Source of the DNA: DATAUK01 sp036268295 | Lineage (GTDB): Bacteria > Actinomycetota > Actinomycetes > JAFAQI01 | DNA: 36,015 bases | Reading direction: 5' to 3' | Assembly (NCBI GenBank): GCA_036268295.1 | Contig: DATAUK010000023.1 | Location: 1-36,015, forward strand | Part shown: piece by piece, positions 8,417-15,799 of the stretch | Position numbering within the stretch: position 1 is the stretch's first letter | Layout of the letters: every line of letters begins with the position of its first letter | Position numbers and translations under genes: made by a program | The notes under the pieces: model-generated | What the model saw: only the letters and a program-made list of their open reading frames with translations | Databases searched by the model: none | What the model was told of the DNA's origin: nothing

Positions 8417-8476
8417 GTCCCGCGTCTGGTGTGGTCGGCGGAATCAGTCGCCGAACTTCTGGCGCCGGACACTAAC
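8411..8476. repeat. Palindromic element B, related to the 11220-11384 element
   Basis: The inverted ends are CTAGTGTCC at 8412-8420 and GGACACTAA at 8467-8475. Read on the minus strand, its first 43 or so bases match the left arm of the element at 11220, sharing GCGCCAGAAGTTCGGCG and TTCCG at the same spacing. Its other end shares CTAGTGTCCCGCG and CTGG with that element's right arm. It looks like a shortened copy lacking the centre. Its edge supplies the TAG stop codon of the gene at 8472-9014. Confidence 0.7.
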
Positions 8477-9014
8477 GAATCTTGGCCGGCGGCGGCGGAT
8501 CGCAGATCCGGCACGGCCTCAGTGACCGGGCCTTGATGGCTGCCTTGTCGATCGCCCCGACGTTGGTCTTGCCGGCGACTAGCGTGCAATCCGGCCGGTG
8601 GTACGACGAGCCGTTCGGGAGAGCCAGCAACGCATCCGGCGCTAGCTCGGCTGCCGGCGGCGTCTGGGCTACGACCGGTTGGGCCACCTCGGTCTCGACG
8701 AGCAGGGAGTAGAGATCGTCGACCTTTCGCTCGACGTCGTGCAGCCGTCCGACCTGACGGCGGACGTCATCGCTGGCGAGGAACACCGCCCCGATCACGA
8801 TCAGCGCGACGCCGGTCAGCCCACCGGACACCAGATAGGGCAGCTGCTTGGCGGTGACCGACTGGCCGGAGACGCCGTACCAACCAAGGAGGATCGAGAG
8901 CGCACCGAGGGCGAGCAGCGCCCAGCCGACGTAGGGCCGGGCCCGCTCCCAGACCCACTGCCACAGCGCCCGGCGGTCGGGCAGTGGCTCGCTCGGCGGG
9001 TCACCGATAGCCAA
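8472..9014 (-). CDS. Membrane protein with Ada-like zinc knuckle
   Basis: A 180-residue protein of unknown function. A Trp-rich N terminus precedes two membrane helices (about 29-46 and 60-80), a short coiled segment (DDVRRQVGRLHDVERKVDDLYSLL), a Pro/Ala linker, and a C-terminal SSYHRPDCTLVAGK...LRPCRICDP motif. The His-x3-Cys and Cys-x2-Cys spacing is that of the small zinc-binding module seen at the ends of some nucleases and in Ada-type proteins. The TTG start is supported by GGAGG 6 nt upstream. The stop codon TAG lies inside element B, so the last few residues may have been altered by its insertion. It precedes livHM on the same strand. Confidence 0.65.
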   Translation of the reverse strand: MAIGDPPSEPLPDRRALWQWVWERARPYVGWALLALGALSILLGWYGVSGQSVTAKQLPYLVSGGLTGVALIVIGAVFLASDDVRRQVGRLHDVERKVDDLYSLLVETEVAQPVVAQTPPAAELAPDALLALPNGSSYHRPDCTLVAGKTNVGAIDKAAIKARSLRPCRICDPPPPAKIR

Positions 9015-9103
9015 CGCGCGCCTCCACTTCGCCGATGCGACACATCACTTTAGGTTCATGGCGCTGTCATGTTCTGCGTTGTTGATCGTGTCAGAGTGAG
9101 TGC

Positions 9104-9916
9104 GTGCCGACGCGCCCTGACGTGGTGGCCCATCGCGGCGCCTCCGCGCTGGAGGCCGAGCACACCCTCGCGGCGTATCGACGCGCGCTCGACGACGGCG
9201 CTGACGGCGTCGAGTGTGACGTCCGGCTGACCCGCGACGGCGTACTCGTCTGTGTCCACGACCGTCGGGTCGACCGAACCTCGAGCGGCCGCGGTGTGGT
9301 CTCGACGTTGGAACTGGCCGATCTGTCGGAGCTGGACTTCGCGTCGTGGCGCAACGGCGACGAGGAGCCGCCGGACCCGCTGCTGACCGCAGGCTGGGAA
9401 GCGCCCGACTTCGACCGAACGAGTGTCCTGACCCTCGAGCGGCTGCTCGAGATGGTGGCGTCGGTCGACCGCGGCATCCGGATCGCGATCGAGACCAAGC
9501 ATCCGAACCGGTACGCCGGACTGGTCGAGACCACGCTGGTCGAGACGCTGCGCAGGTTCGGGCTTTCTGGCGGCACGGTCAACGGCAAGGACCGGGTTCA
9601 GATGATGAGCTTCGCGCCGAGTGGGCTGCGCCGGATTCAGCAACTTGAGCCCGACCTGCCGCGGGTCCACCTCATGAAGCGGCTGCCGCTGCTCAACCGG
9701 GACGGCACGGTAGCGACGAGCGCCACGATCGCCGGTCCGTCGGTAGAGGCGGTCAGAGCGTTTCCGTCGTACGTCGGGCGGGCTCACGCGCGCGGCCACG
9801 AGGTGCACGTCTGGACCGTCGACAAACCGGACGATGTCGACGCAATGGTCGAGCTCGACGTCGACGTCCTGATCACCAACGAGCCCGCCGCCGTCCTCGC
9901 CCAGCTCAACCCCTGA
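9104..9916 (+). CDS. glpQ: Glycerophosphodiester phosphodiesterase
   Basis: A 270-residue cytoplasmic GDPD TIM barrel, which cleaves glycerophosphodiesters to glycerol-3-phosphate and an alcohol. It shows the VVAHRGAS motif (His10-Arg11), the metal-binding GVECDVRLTRDGVLVCVHD block with the second catalytic His, GIRIAIETKH with the third acidic ligand, and the C-terminal VHVWTVDKPDDVDAMVELDVDVLITNEP block that closes the barrel. There is no signal peptide, so it works on internal phospholipid breakdown products. The GTG start is the first that keeps the HRGA motif near residue 10. A palindromic repeat begins 8 nt after the stop. Confidence 0.9.
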   Translation: MPTRPDVVAHRGASALEAEHTLAAYRRALDDGADGVECDVRLTRDGVLVCVHDRRVDRTSSGRGVVSTLELADLSELDFASWRNGDEEPPDPLLTAGWEAPDFDRTSVLTLERLLEMVASVDRGIRIAIETKHPNRYAGLVETTLVETLRRFGLSGGTVNGKDRVQMMSFAPSGLRRIQQLEPDLPRVHLMKRLPLLNRDGTVATSATIAGPSVEAVRAFPSYVGRAHARGHEVHVWTVDKPDDVDAMVELDVDVLITNEPAAVLAQLNP

Positions 9917-9923
9917 CCCGTAC

Positions 9924-10004
9924 GCATGTGCCATTGGTGGGCCTATAGCCCTACCAATGGCACATGCGCGGGGCTATCGCCCCACTGATGGCACATGCGC
10001 GGGT
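9924..10004. repeat. REP-like hairpin pair, glpQ/arcA convergent gap
   Basis: A 20-bp stem (9924-9943 with 9948-9967, 18 of 20 positions matching) closes on a TATA loop. A second stem GGGGC/GCCCC around TATC follows at about 9969-9985. The sequence ATGGCACATGCGCGGG occurs twice (about 9957 and 9988). The unit ends at the arcA TAG stop (10005-10007). The same family recurs at 33286-33367. It probably also acts as a bidirectional terminator. Confidence 0.75.
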
Positions 10005-11210
10005 CTAGAGGGGGTCGCGGTGGATGGGGCAGGACATGCAGCGGGGGCCTCCTCGGCCGCTGCCGAGCTCGCTGCCGGCGATCCGCACGACCTCGATGCC
10101 GGCGGCTTCTAGCCGGGCGTTCGTTTCGACATTGCGTTCGTAGGCGACCGCCAGCCGCGGCGCGATCGCGAGGGTGTTGTTGCCGTCGTCCCACTGCTCG
10201 CGTTCGGCAGTGACCGGGTCGAGGCCGGTGTCGATGACCCGGAGTACGTCGATCCCCATGGCGGCCGCCGCCGCCGGAAGGAACGGCTGCGCCTCGCTGA
10301 CGACCGATCCGCCGTCCCCGCCGCGGGTCACGACGAGCGCGGTCAGCGAATCGGCAATCGCCGGATACATGACGACCGCGTCGACGTCGACCATCGTGCA
10401 GACCGTGTCGAGGTGCATGGTGGCGCGTTCCTGCGCGATCGGAACGACGAGAACGGTGTGGGCGAGGCCAGCCGCGAATGCGCGCCCGGCAAGCGTCTCG
10501 ACGCCGGCGGCGCGGGTCCGCTGTCCGACGCCGACCGCGATCACCCCTGGCGCCAACAGCAGTACATCGCCACCCTCGAGCCACTCGTCGCTGTGGGCGT
10601 AGATCAGCGGGGTGCCGGCGAAGCGCGGGTGGTGACGGTAGATCGCCTCGGTCAGCCAGGTCTCGCGACGTCGCGCCGGCATGCTCGGGCTGGTGACCGC
10701 GACCTGGGGACCGACCCACACCGAGGAGTCGCGGGTGAACAGTAGGTTGGGCAGCGGCGGCATCACGAACTCGTTCGGCCCCATCAGCCTTGCGACCACG
10801 CCGTTGCCGCCGCTGAGCTCGTGATTGGTCAGCCCCGCGATCAACACGTCGGCCAGCTCGTGGGCGTCCATGCCGGCTAGATGTGCGGCCACGATCCGCC
10901 GCAGCTCGCCACCGAGGCGCTGGTCGGACAACGTTAGGTCGAGCACCCGATCGCGTGCCTCGGTGATCTCGAGCGCGCCGGTGAGCAGCTCACGCACGAT
11001 CAGCACCTCGACCCCGTGGCTACGAAGCGCGTCGGCGAACTGGTCGTGTTCGGTCTGCGCGCGCTCCACCCAGGGGATGCCGTCGAAGAGCAGGTCGGCG
11101 GAGTTGCGCGGCGTGAGCCTGGCGAGCTCGGGCCCGGGCCGGTGCAGCAGGACGGTACGTAGCCGGCCGACTTCGCTGTCCGCGCCGTGCGTCAGGTCTG
11201 GGTCAGGCAC
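10005..11210 (-). CDS. arcA: Arginine deiminase
   Basis: A 401-residue enzyme hydrolysing L-arginine to citrulline and ammonia, the first step of the arginine deiminase route. Family motifs are all present: the N-terminal SEVGRLRTVLLHRPGPEL, the NLLFTRDSSVWVG block, WLEGGDVLLL, the HLDTVCTMVD block with the catalytic His and Asp, and the terminal GGPRCMSCP with nucleophile Cys391. The GTG start gives the normal N terminus. A TAGGCT hexamer ends 6 nt before it, suggesting a leaderless mRNA, and that hexamer overlaps the edge of the repeat at 11220. arcB and arcC are not in this window. Confidence 0.95.
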   Translation of the reverse strand: MPDPDLTHGADSEVGRLRTVLLHRPGPELARLTPRNSADLLFDGIPWVERAQTEHDQFADALRSHGVEVLIVRELLTGALEITEARDRVLDLTLSDQRLGGELRRIVAAHLAGMDAHELADVLIAGLTNHELSGGNGVVARLMGPNEFVMPPLPNLLFTRDSSVWVGPQVAVTSPSMPARRRETWLTEAIYRHHPRFAGTPLIYAHSDEWLEGGDVLLLAPGVIAVGVGQRTRAAGVETLAGRAFAAGLAHTVLVVPIAQERATMHLDTVCTMVDVDAVVMYPAIADSLTALVVTRGGDGGSVVSEAQPFLPAAAAAMGIDVLRVIDTGLDPVTAEREQWDDGNNTLAIAPRLAVAYERNVETNARLEAAGIEVVRIAGSELGSGRGGPRCMSCPIHRDPL

Positions 11211-11216
11211 GGTCGC

Positions 11217-11222
11217 AGCCTA
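11217..11222 (-). promoter_or_regulatory. Putative -10 box of arcA
   Basis: TAGGCT on the minus strand, 6 nt before the GTG start. Its first three bases are the CTAG edge of the 11220-11384 element. No clear -35 is seen. Confidence 0.4.
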
Positions 11223-11384
11223 GTGTCCCGCGCCAGAAGTTCGGCGGCTAGTTCCGTCGCCCAGATGTGCGCTCACGGCGTTGTCGTCGTCGGCGGTAGC
11301 ACGACTACTGCACTCCTCCTCCGCCTTGCGAGCGCACACCTGAACAACGGACTTATGCCACCAACTCCAGGCGCGGGACACTAG
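11220..11384. mobile_element. 165-bp MITE-like element with terminal inverted repeats
   Basis: CTAGTGTCCCGCGCC at 11220-11234 is repeated exactly, inverted, at 11370-11384. The arms continue as an imperfect inverted repeat to about 55 bp each side, ending in CAGATGTGCGCTC and its partner CAGGTGTGCGCTC. CTAG at both ends could be a 4-bp target duplication outside a TGTCCCGCG inverted repeat. It contains no coding frame of note, so it would be non-autonomous. It lies between the arcA start and the SDR gene. Confidence 0.75.
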
Positions 11385-11465
11385 TGCGATGGATCGGAAG
11401 TGACCGTGTCCTGAGGAGTGGGCCCGGGCGCCGCCGGGTCGGGTGCGTGCGGTTGAATCGCGAGC

Positions 11466-12365
11466 ATGGGCTTGATGGACGACAAGGTGGCGATCGTGAC
11501 CGGCGCCGGCCGCGGGATCGGCCGTGGCGAGGCGATCGAGCTGGCTCGACAGGGCGCGGCGGTGGTGGTCGGTGAGGTCGACGAGGCGGTCGGGCAGGCG
11601 GTCGTCGAGGAGATCCACGCGGCCGGCGGCTCGGCGGTTGTCGGCCTCGGCGACTGCAGCGACGTCGCGGTCGCCAACCAACTGGTGCAGCTCGCGGTCG
11701 AGGAGTTCGGCCACCTCGATGCGCTCGTCAACAACGCCGGCATCCTCCGCGACCGCACCCTGGTGAAGATGACGCCGGAGGAGTGGGACGCCGTCATCAC
11801 CGTGCACCTGCGGGGTCATTACGCCATGACGCATGCTGCGTGTGACTACTGGAAGTCGCAAGGTCGGCCCGGACACGTCGTCTGCATCGCCTCGACGTCC
11901 GGCATCCTCGGCAACTTCGGCCAGTCCAACTACGGCGCAGCCAAAGCCGGGATCGCATCGTTCTCGACGATCGTCGCGCAGGAGATGAAGCGATACGACG
12001 TGATGTGCAACGCCGTTGCGCCGGCGGCGCGCACCCGGATGACCGAGGGCGCGTACGGCGAGATCGAGCGCGACGAGTCCGACTTCGACTTCTGGCACCC
12101 GGACAACGTGGCGCCGTTCGTGGCGTTTCTCTGCAGTGACGCCTCGGCCGGCATCTCGGGCAAGGTCTTCGGGGTGCAAGGTGACGCGGTCGAGATCTAC
12201 CGGCCCTACACCTCCGTGGCCTACATCAGCAACGGTGGCAGCCGCTGGGATCCGGAGCAGTTCGTCGAGCGGGCACCCGAGCTCTTCGAGGAGTCCGGCA
12301 TCGAGCCGGGAGCGGAGAACATGATGGCGAAGCTGCGGTTCTCGATGACGAACCGGGGGGCCTGA
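11466..12365 (+). CDS. Short-chain dehydrogenase/reductase, hydroxyacyl-CoA type
   Basis: A 299-residue classical SDR. The Rossmann glycine motif TGAGRGIGRG is near residue 13, DALVNNAGI near 90, the catalytic Ser in VCIASTSG, and Tyr-x3-Lys in SNYGAAKAG. The C terminus is extended by about 45 residues beyond the usual core (RPYTSVAYISNGGSRWDPEQF...). That tail, with the acidic GEVDEAVGQ cofactor loop, is like the dehydrogenase part of peroxisomal multifunctional beta-oxidation proteins and their actinobacterial homologues. The likely reaction is NAD(P)-dependent oxidation of a 3-hydroxyacyl-CoA or steroid intermediate; the exact substrate is unknown. Confidence 0.85.
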   Translation: MGLMDDKVAIVTGAGRGIGRGEAIELARQGAAVVVGEVDEAVGQAVVEEIHAAGGSAVVGLGDCSDVAVANQLVQLAVEEFGHLDALVNNAGILRDRTLVKMTPEEWDAVITVHLRGHYAMTHAACDYWKSQGRPGHVVCIASTSGILGNFGQSNYGAAKAGIASFSTIVAQEMKRYDVMCNAVAPAARTRMTEGAYGEIERDESDFDFWHPDNVAPFVAFLCSDASAGISGKVFGVQGDAVEIYRPYTSVAYISNGGSRWDPEQFVERAPELFEESGIEPGAENMMAKLRFSMTNRGA

Positions 12366-12545
12366 AGTCGTTGCGATTACGCCGTTTGGCCTATCAAGTC
12401 AGTCCATTCGGGTCTCCGGAACAGCGTCTGAACGTCCGCAGCCAAGCCGGTCGAACCCGGGCATGATGAGGAACAGCCGCTAACTGCCCAGTCAGCAGCC
12501 GAGGCCGTACCAACGCCTTGTGGTCACTAACGGGGGTTCCACTCC

Positions 12546-13148
12546 TTGTCAAGGTTGATCCTGCGTCTCGAACGACTCGTTCGGCCTGACGCAGCGCCCG
12601 AAACGGACTCGCCTGCCGAGTCCGAGCCGCCGCGCGCCGCGACATTGGCTGCGCATGTCGCCGGCGTGGGCGCGACTCAACCGGAGGACACCCGCACCGC
12701 CGCCCATGGGATTGGTACGACGCGCCGAGTGGTCGACATCGCGGGCCAGGAAAGGCTCAGCACGCCCACTTCGTTGAGCCGCTGGAGCGCCGCGGTCGCC
12801 GCCTCCTACGACCCCTGCTTCATCCTCGACAGCGATGGTGTGCTGGTGAGCATCTCGCTGTCGGCGCTCGAGCTGATCGGCTATCCGGACGCCGCGGTCA
12901 TCGGCCGGCATGTCCTCGAGGTGGTCCACCTCGTCGACCTCGAGACCGCGGCTCCGCGTCCGGAGTATGCGCCGCGGATCCCGCCGCTCGTGGTGCTCGA
13001 CGGCCCGGGCCTGGCTCGCAGCCTGATGCGGGTCCGCCACGAGGACGATGCGATCGTCACCCTGGACACTTCATCGGCGCCGATTCACGACGCGAGCGGC
13101 CAACTGGTCGGCTCGGTCACGTTCATCGCGCCGATCCCGGCCCGCTAA
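12546..13148 (+). CDS. PAS-domain protein
   Basis: A 200-residue cytoplasmic protein. The first 75 residues are Ala/Pro/Glu-rich and look disordered. Residues 80-197 form one PAS domain: YDPCFILDSDGVLVSISLSALELIGY is the usual PAS core, with GRHVLEVVHLVDLE next and a final beta-strand GQLVGSVTFIAPI. No kinase, cyclase, HTH or other output domain is attached, so it may be a stand-alone sensor or protein-interaction module. The TTG start has no good Shine-Dalgarno and is uncertain. The stop lies inside a 14-bp tandem repeat. Confidence 0.6.
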   Translation: MSRLILRLERLVRPDAAPETDSPAESEPPRAATLAAHVAGVGATQPEDTRTAAHGIGTTRRVVDIAGQERLSTPTSLSRWSAAVAASYDPCFILDSDGVLVSISLSALELIGYPDAAVIGRHVLEVVHLVDLETAAPRPEYAPRIPPLVVLDGPGLARSLMRVRHEDDAIVTLDTSSAPIHDASGQLVGSVTFIAPIPAR

Positions 13149-13191
13149 AACCGAACCCGCTAAACCGAACCCACTAAACCGAACCCGCTCA
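13141..13191. repeat. 14-bp tandem repeat filling a convergent gap
   Basis: Three and a half copies of CCCGCTAAACCGAA (first copy one base longer, third with one change). They span both the TAA of the PAS gene (13146-13148) and the TGA of the GDT1 gene (13189-13191). Confidence 0.8.
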
Positions 13192-13794
13192 GAGCACGTC
13201 AGCGGCTTCCAGCGCGGTCACGATCGCGACGGCGGCGAAGGCGACCGCCGCGATCCGGCGTACCCATTCCAACGAAATGACTCGCAACAGCGCCTTGCCG
13301 CCGGTGACGGCCAACGACGCGACCGCGACCAACGCCAGCCAGGAGCCGGCGAAGACCGCGATCGGCTGGTGGTACTTAGCGCTGAGCGATGCGGTCAGCA
13401 GCTGGGTGAGATCGCCCCATTCGGCGAGGAACAGCACCAGAAAGCTGGTCAGGATCACGCGGCGGTTGCTGGGCGCGGCAACCACATCGGCGATCTCGGC
13501 TTCGACTTTGCGTTCCTCGCCTTTTGGGTCCCTCTCCGACCGGAGCATCAGCACCGCGCCGATCGCGAACATCGCCGCACTCACCGCATGCACGAGGGTC
13601 GTCGGCAGCAACGCGACGGCGCTTCCGGCAGCGACCGCGATCACGCACTGGACCGCGAAACCCAGCGCCGCGCCGATCACGACGGGTACGGCGCGGAATC
13701 GGGTCGCCAGGACGAGCGAGGCGATGAACGTCTTGTCGGGCAGCTCCGCCGGGAGGATCAGTGCGAAGACCGTGATCGCGACGGTGAAGCTCAT
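13189..13794 (-). CDS. TMEM165/GDT1 (UPF0016) family cation transporter
   Basis: A 201-residue, six-helix membrane protein made of two homologous three-helix halves. Each half carries the family's acidic motif: ELPDKTF near residue 16, and EWGDLTQLLT near residue 130. The first motif has Pro where the consensus has Gly. A charged cytoplasmic loop (RSERDPKGEERKVEAEI) separates the halves. Characterised members move Mn2+ or Ca2+, mostly by proton exchange; bacterial ones export manganese. The ATG at 13794 is 1 nt after the larC stop, so it is coupled to larC. Longer in-frame starts lie inside larC and are rejected. Confidence 0.88.
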   Translation of the reverse strand: MSFTVAITVFALILPAELPDKTFIASLVLATRFRAVPVVIGAALGFAVQCVIAVAAGSAVALLPTTLVHAVSAAMFAIGAVLMLRSERDPKGEERKVEAEIADVVAAPSNRRVILTSFLVLFLAEWGDLTQLLTASLSAKYHQPIAVFAGSWLALVAVASLAVTGGKALLRVISLEWVRRIAAVAFAAVAIVTALEAADVL

Positions 13795-13795
13795 G

Positions 13796-14977
13796 TCAGG
13801 CGCCGAGGGTGCGCAGCGCTGCCGAGCTTGCTCGCGCAAGGACGTCCTTGGCCGGCAGGCCGAGCGCCGCGGCTGCGGCGGCCACGTCGTCGAACTCAGG
13901 CGCCACGTTGGTGCGCCGCGCACCGTCGTGGGCGAGCTTGACCCGCACCTGCTGCCCGTCGATGTCGACCGTGAGCCAGGATCGTTCGAGTGCGTGTTTC
14001 CTCACGCTGGTCTGCCGCACCCCGATGGTGGAGGTCTCCGTCACCAGCACCTGCCGGAGGTCTGCCGCGGCGTCGGCGGCGACCAGCGCGCTGACGATGT
14101 GCGCCGGGCGGCCTTTCTTCATCAGGATCGGGGTGAGCCAGGCGTCGGCGGCGCCGGCCGCGAGCAGCCGGTCGAGCACCCCCGGCCACAGTCGTGGGTC
14201 GAGGTCGTCGACGTTCGCCTCGATCGTCTGCCATTCGTTGCCGTTGCTGGCCGGAGCGGCAGTGCCGACGACAAGGCGTACGACGTTGGCGCGGTCGGCG
14301 AGCTCGCGCTGGCCGGCACCCACCCCGGTTGCCTCGACTGCGATCGCCGGCATCGGGCCGCACGACGTCGACCATTTCGCGACCAGAGCGATTCCGGTCG
14401 GCGTCGCCAGCTCGAGATCGGCCGGACCGCCGTACCCGACGAGATGAGTGCCGCTGAGCAACCCGAGCGCCGCCGGGGTCGGCACCGCGAGCTGGCCGTG
14501 CTCGGAGCTGACCGTGCCGCCGCCGAGAGCGATCGGTGAGACGACAAGCTCGTCGAGTCCGAGTGTGTGGAGCCCGAGGCAGACCCCGAGCACGTCGACG
14601 ATCGAGTCGACCGCCCCGACCTCGTGAAAGTGAACGTGGGCAACGGGCGTTCCGTGGATCGCCGCCTCGACCTCGGCGAGCCGTTTGAACACCGCGGTCG
14701 CTCGCTCCCGCGCCTGTTCCGGAATCTGAGCGCTGGCAACGATCTTCAGCACGTCGTCGAGCCCGCGTGGCGGCTGATCGGCCGGCGCGGTGACCCGTAT
14801 CGAGGTCGCGGCGATGCCGTGTTTGGACACCGCCGTTGCTTCGCAGCCGACCTGAAGCTCGGCGAGCGAAGCGACCAGGTGAGGTAGGTCGCCAAGGGCG
14901 CCGAGGCCATCGAGGGCGCCGAGCAGCATGTCGCCGCTGACACCGCATGAGCAGTCCAGCCAGCCGATCCGTGTCAT
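13796..14977 (-). CDS. larC: Nickel-pincer cofactor biosynthesis protein LarC
   Basis: A 393-residue LarC, the CTP-dependent nickel insertase that finishes the nickel-pincer nucleotide of lactate racemase-type enzymes. Typical blocks are the N-terminal WLDCSCGVSGDMLLGALDGLG, the histidine-rich HVHFHEVGAVDSIVDV, ALGGGTVSSEHGQLAVPTPA, TPTGIALVAKW, and the C-terminal IEANVDDLDPRLWPGVLDRLL plus LMKKGRPAHIVSAL. It is a single uninterrupted frame, unlike the lactobacillar larC1/larC2 pair joined by frameshifting. The start at 14977 overlaps the larB end by 4 nt (ATGA). Confidence 0.93.
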   Translation of the reverse strand: MTRIGWLDCSCGVSGDMLLGALDGLGALGDLPHLVASLAELQVGCEATAVSKHGIAATSIRVTAPADQPPRGLDDVLKIVASAQIPEQARERATAVFKRLAEVEAAIHGTPVAHVHFHEVGAVDSIVDVLGVCLGLHTLGLDELVVSPIALGGGTVSSEHGQLAVPTPAALGLLSGTHLVGYGGPADLELATPTGIALVAKWSTSCGPMPAIAVEATGVGAGQRELADRANVVRLVVGTAAPASNGNEWQTIEANVDDLDPRLWPGVLDRLLAAGAADAWLTPILMKKGRPAHIVSALVAADAAADLRQVLVTETSTIGVRQTSVRKHALERSWLTVDIDGQQVRVKLAHDGARRTNVAPEFDDVAAAAAALGLPAKDVLARASSAALRTLGA

Positions 14978-15777
14978 CCCGGCGTGCGCCGGTGGGTCGG
15001 TTGAGCGGTGGTCCGCGGCACGCACTGCCGCGCAACCCGGGCGGCGAACACGCCGGCGCCGAAGCCGTTGTCGATATTGACCACGGTGATACCCGGCGCG
15101 CAGGAGTTGAGCATCGCCAGCAGAGCGGTGATCCCACCGAAGGACGCGCCGTACCCCACGCTGGTCGGAACCGCGACGATCGGGGTACCGACGAGGCCGC
15201 CGACGACGCTCGGGAGCGCACCCTCCATGCCGGCGACCACGATGAGGCAGTCGGCTTCGGCAAGTCGGTCACGCTCGGCGAGGACCCGGTGAATGCCGGC
15301 GACGCCGACGTCGCGGATCCGGTGGACGGCGACGCCGAACCCGCGGGCGACGAATGCGGCCTCGGCCGCGACCCGCTCGTCGCTGGTGCCGGCCGACACG
15401 ACGACAACGTCGCCGTGCGGCTCGGGAAGATCGCCAAGCGCGACACAGGCCGCGGTCTGGTCGACCGTCGCGGTTGGGATCTCCTGCCCCACCCGCTCGA
15501 GCATCGGTTCGGTCAGCCGGGTCGCCATTGCCGGCCGGTTCCCCGGCGCCTCGTGAAGGGCGCGCAGCAGGGCGACCACCTGGTCGGCGGTCTTGCCTTC
15601 GGCGTAGATGACTTCCGGGTCACCGGTGCGCATGCCGCGGTGATCGTCGAGACGGGCGAAGCCGAGATCGGTGAAGCCGGCGAGTGGTGCTCCGGCCAGC
15701 GCCCGAGCCGCGTCGTCGACGGTCGTGGCACCCGCGGCAACACCGTCAAGCAAGCTCCGCAGCTCCTCGGCATCCAC
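14974..15777 (-). CDS. larB: Nickel-pincer cofactor biosynthesis protein LarB
   Basis: A 267-residue LarB, which carboxylates and hydrolyses nicotinic acid adenine dinucleotide in the first step of nickel-pincer cofactor synthesis. The C-terminal half is the PurE-like domain: VVVVSAGTSDERVAAEA, DVGVAGIHRVL, VVAGMEGALPSVVGGLV, and VPTSVGYGASFGGITALLAMLNSCAPGITVVNIDNGFGAG. GTG 15777 is chosen because TAGTGT lies 7 nt before it and because an upstream ATG at 15828 would overlap the diverging gene. The 17 extra residues from 15828 cannot be excluded. Confidence 0.92.
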   Translation of the reverse strand: MDAEELRSLLDGVAAGATTVDDAARALAGAPLAGFTDLGFARLDDHRGMRTGDPEVIYAEGKTADQVVALLRALHEAPGNRPAMATRLTEPMLERVGQEIPTATVDQTAACVALGDLPEPHGDVVVVSAGTSDERVAAEAAFVARGFGVAVHRIRDVGVAGIHRVLAERDRLAEADCLIVVAGMEGALPSVVGGLVGTPIVAVPTSVGYGASFGGITALLAMLNSCAPGITVVNIDNGFGAGVFAARVARQCVPRTTAQPTHRRTPG

Positions 15778-15784
15778 GTCAGCG

Positions 15785-15790
15785 ACACTA
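15785..15790 (-). promoter_or_regulatory. Putative -10 box of larB
   Basis: TAGTGT on the minus strand, 7 nt before GTG 15777, in a 36-nt divergent gap. It would give a leaderless transcript. Confidence 0.35.
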
Positions 15791-15799
15791 ATCCGCCGG

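Noticed and set aside
13277..14539. 420-codon plus-strand open frame
   Set aside because: Antisense to the GDT1 gene and larC; no recognisable domain.
13896..15446. 516-codon minus-strand open frame
   Set aside because: Alternative frame of larC and larB, both of which show full family motifs in their own frames.
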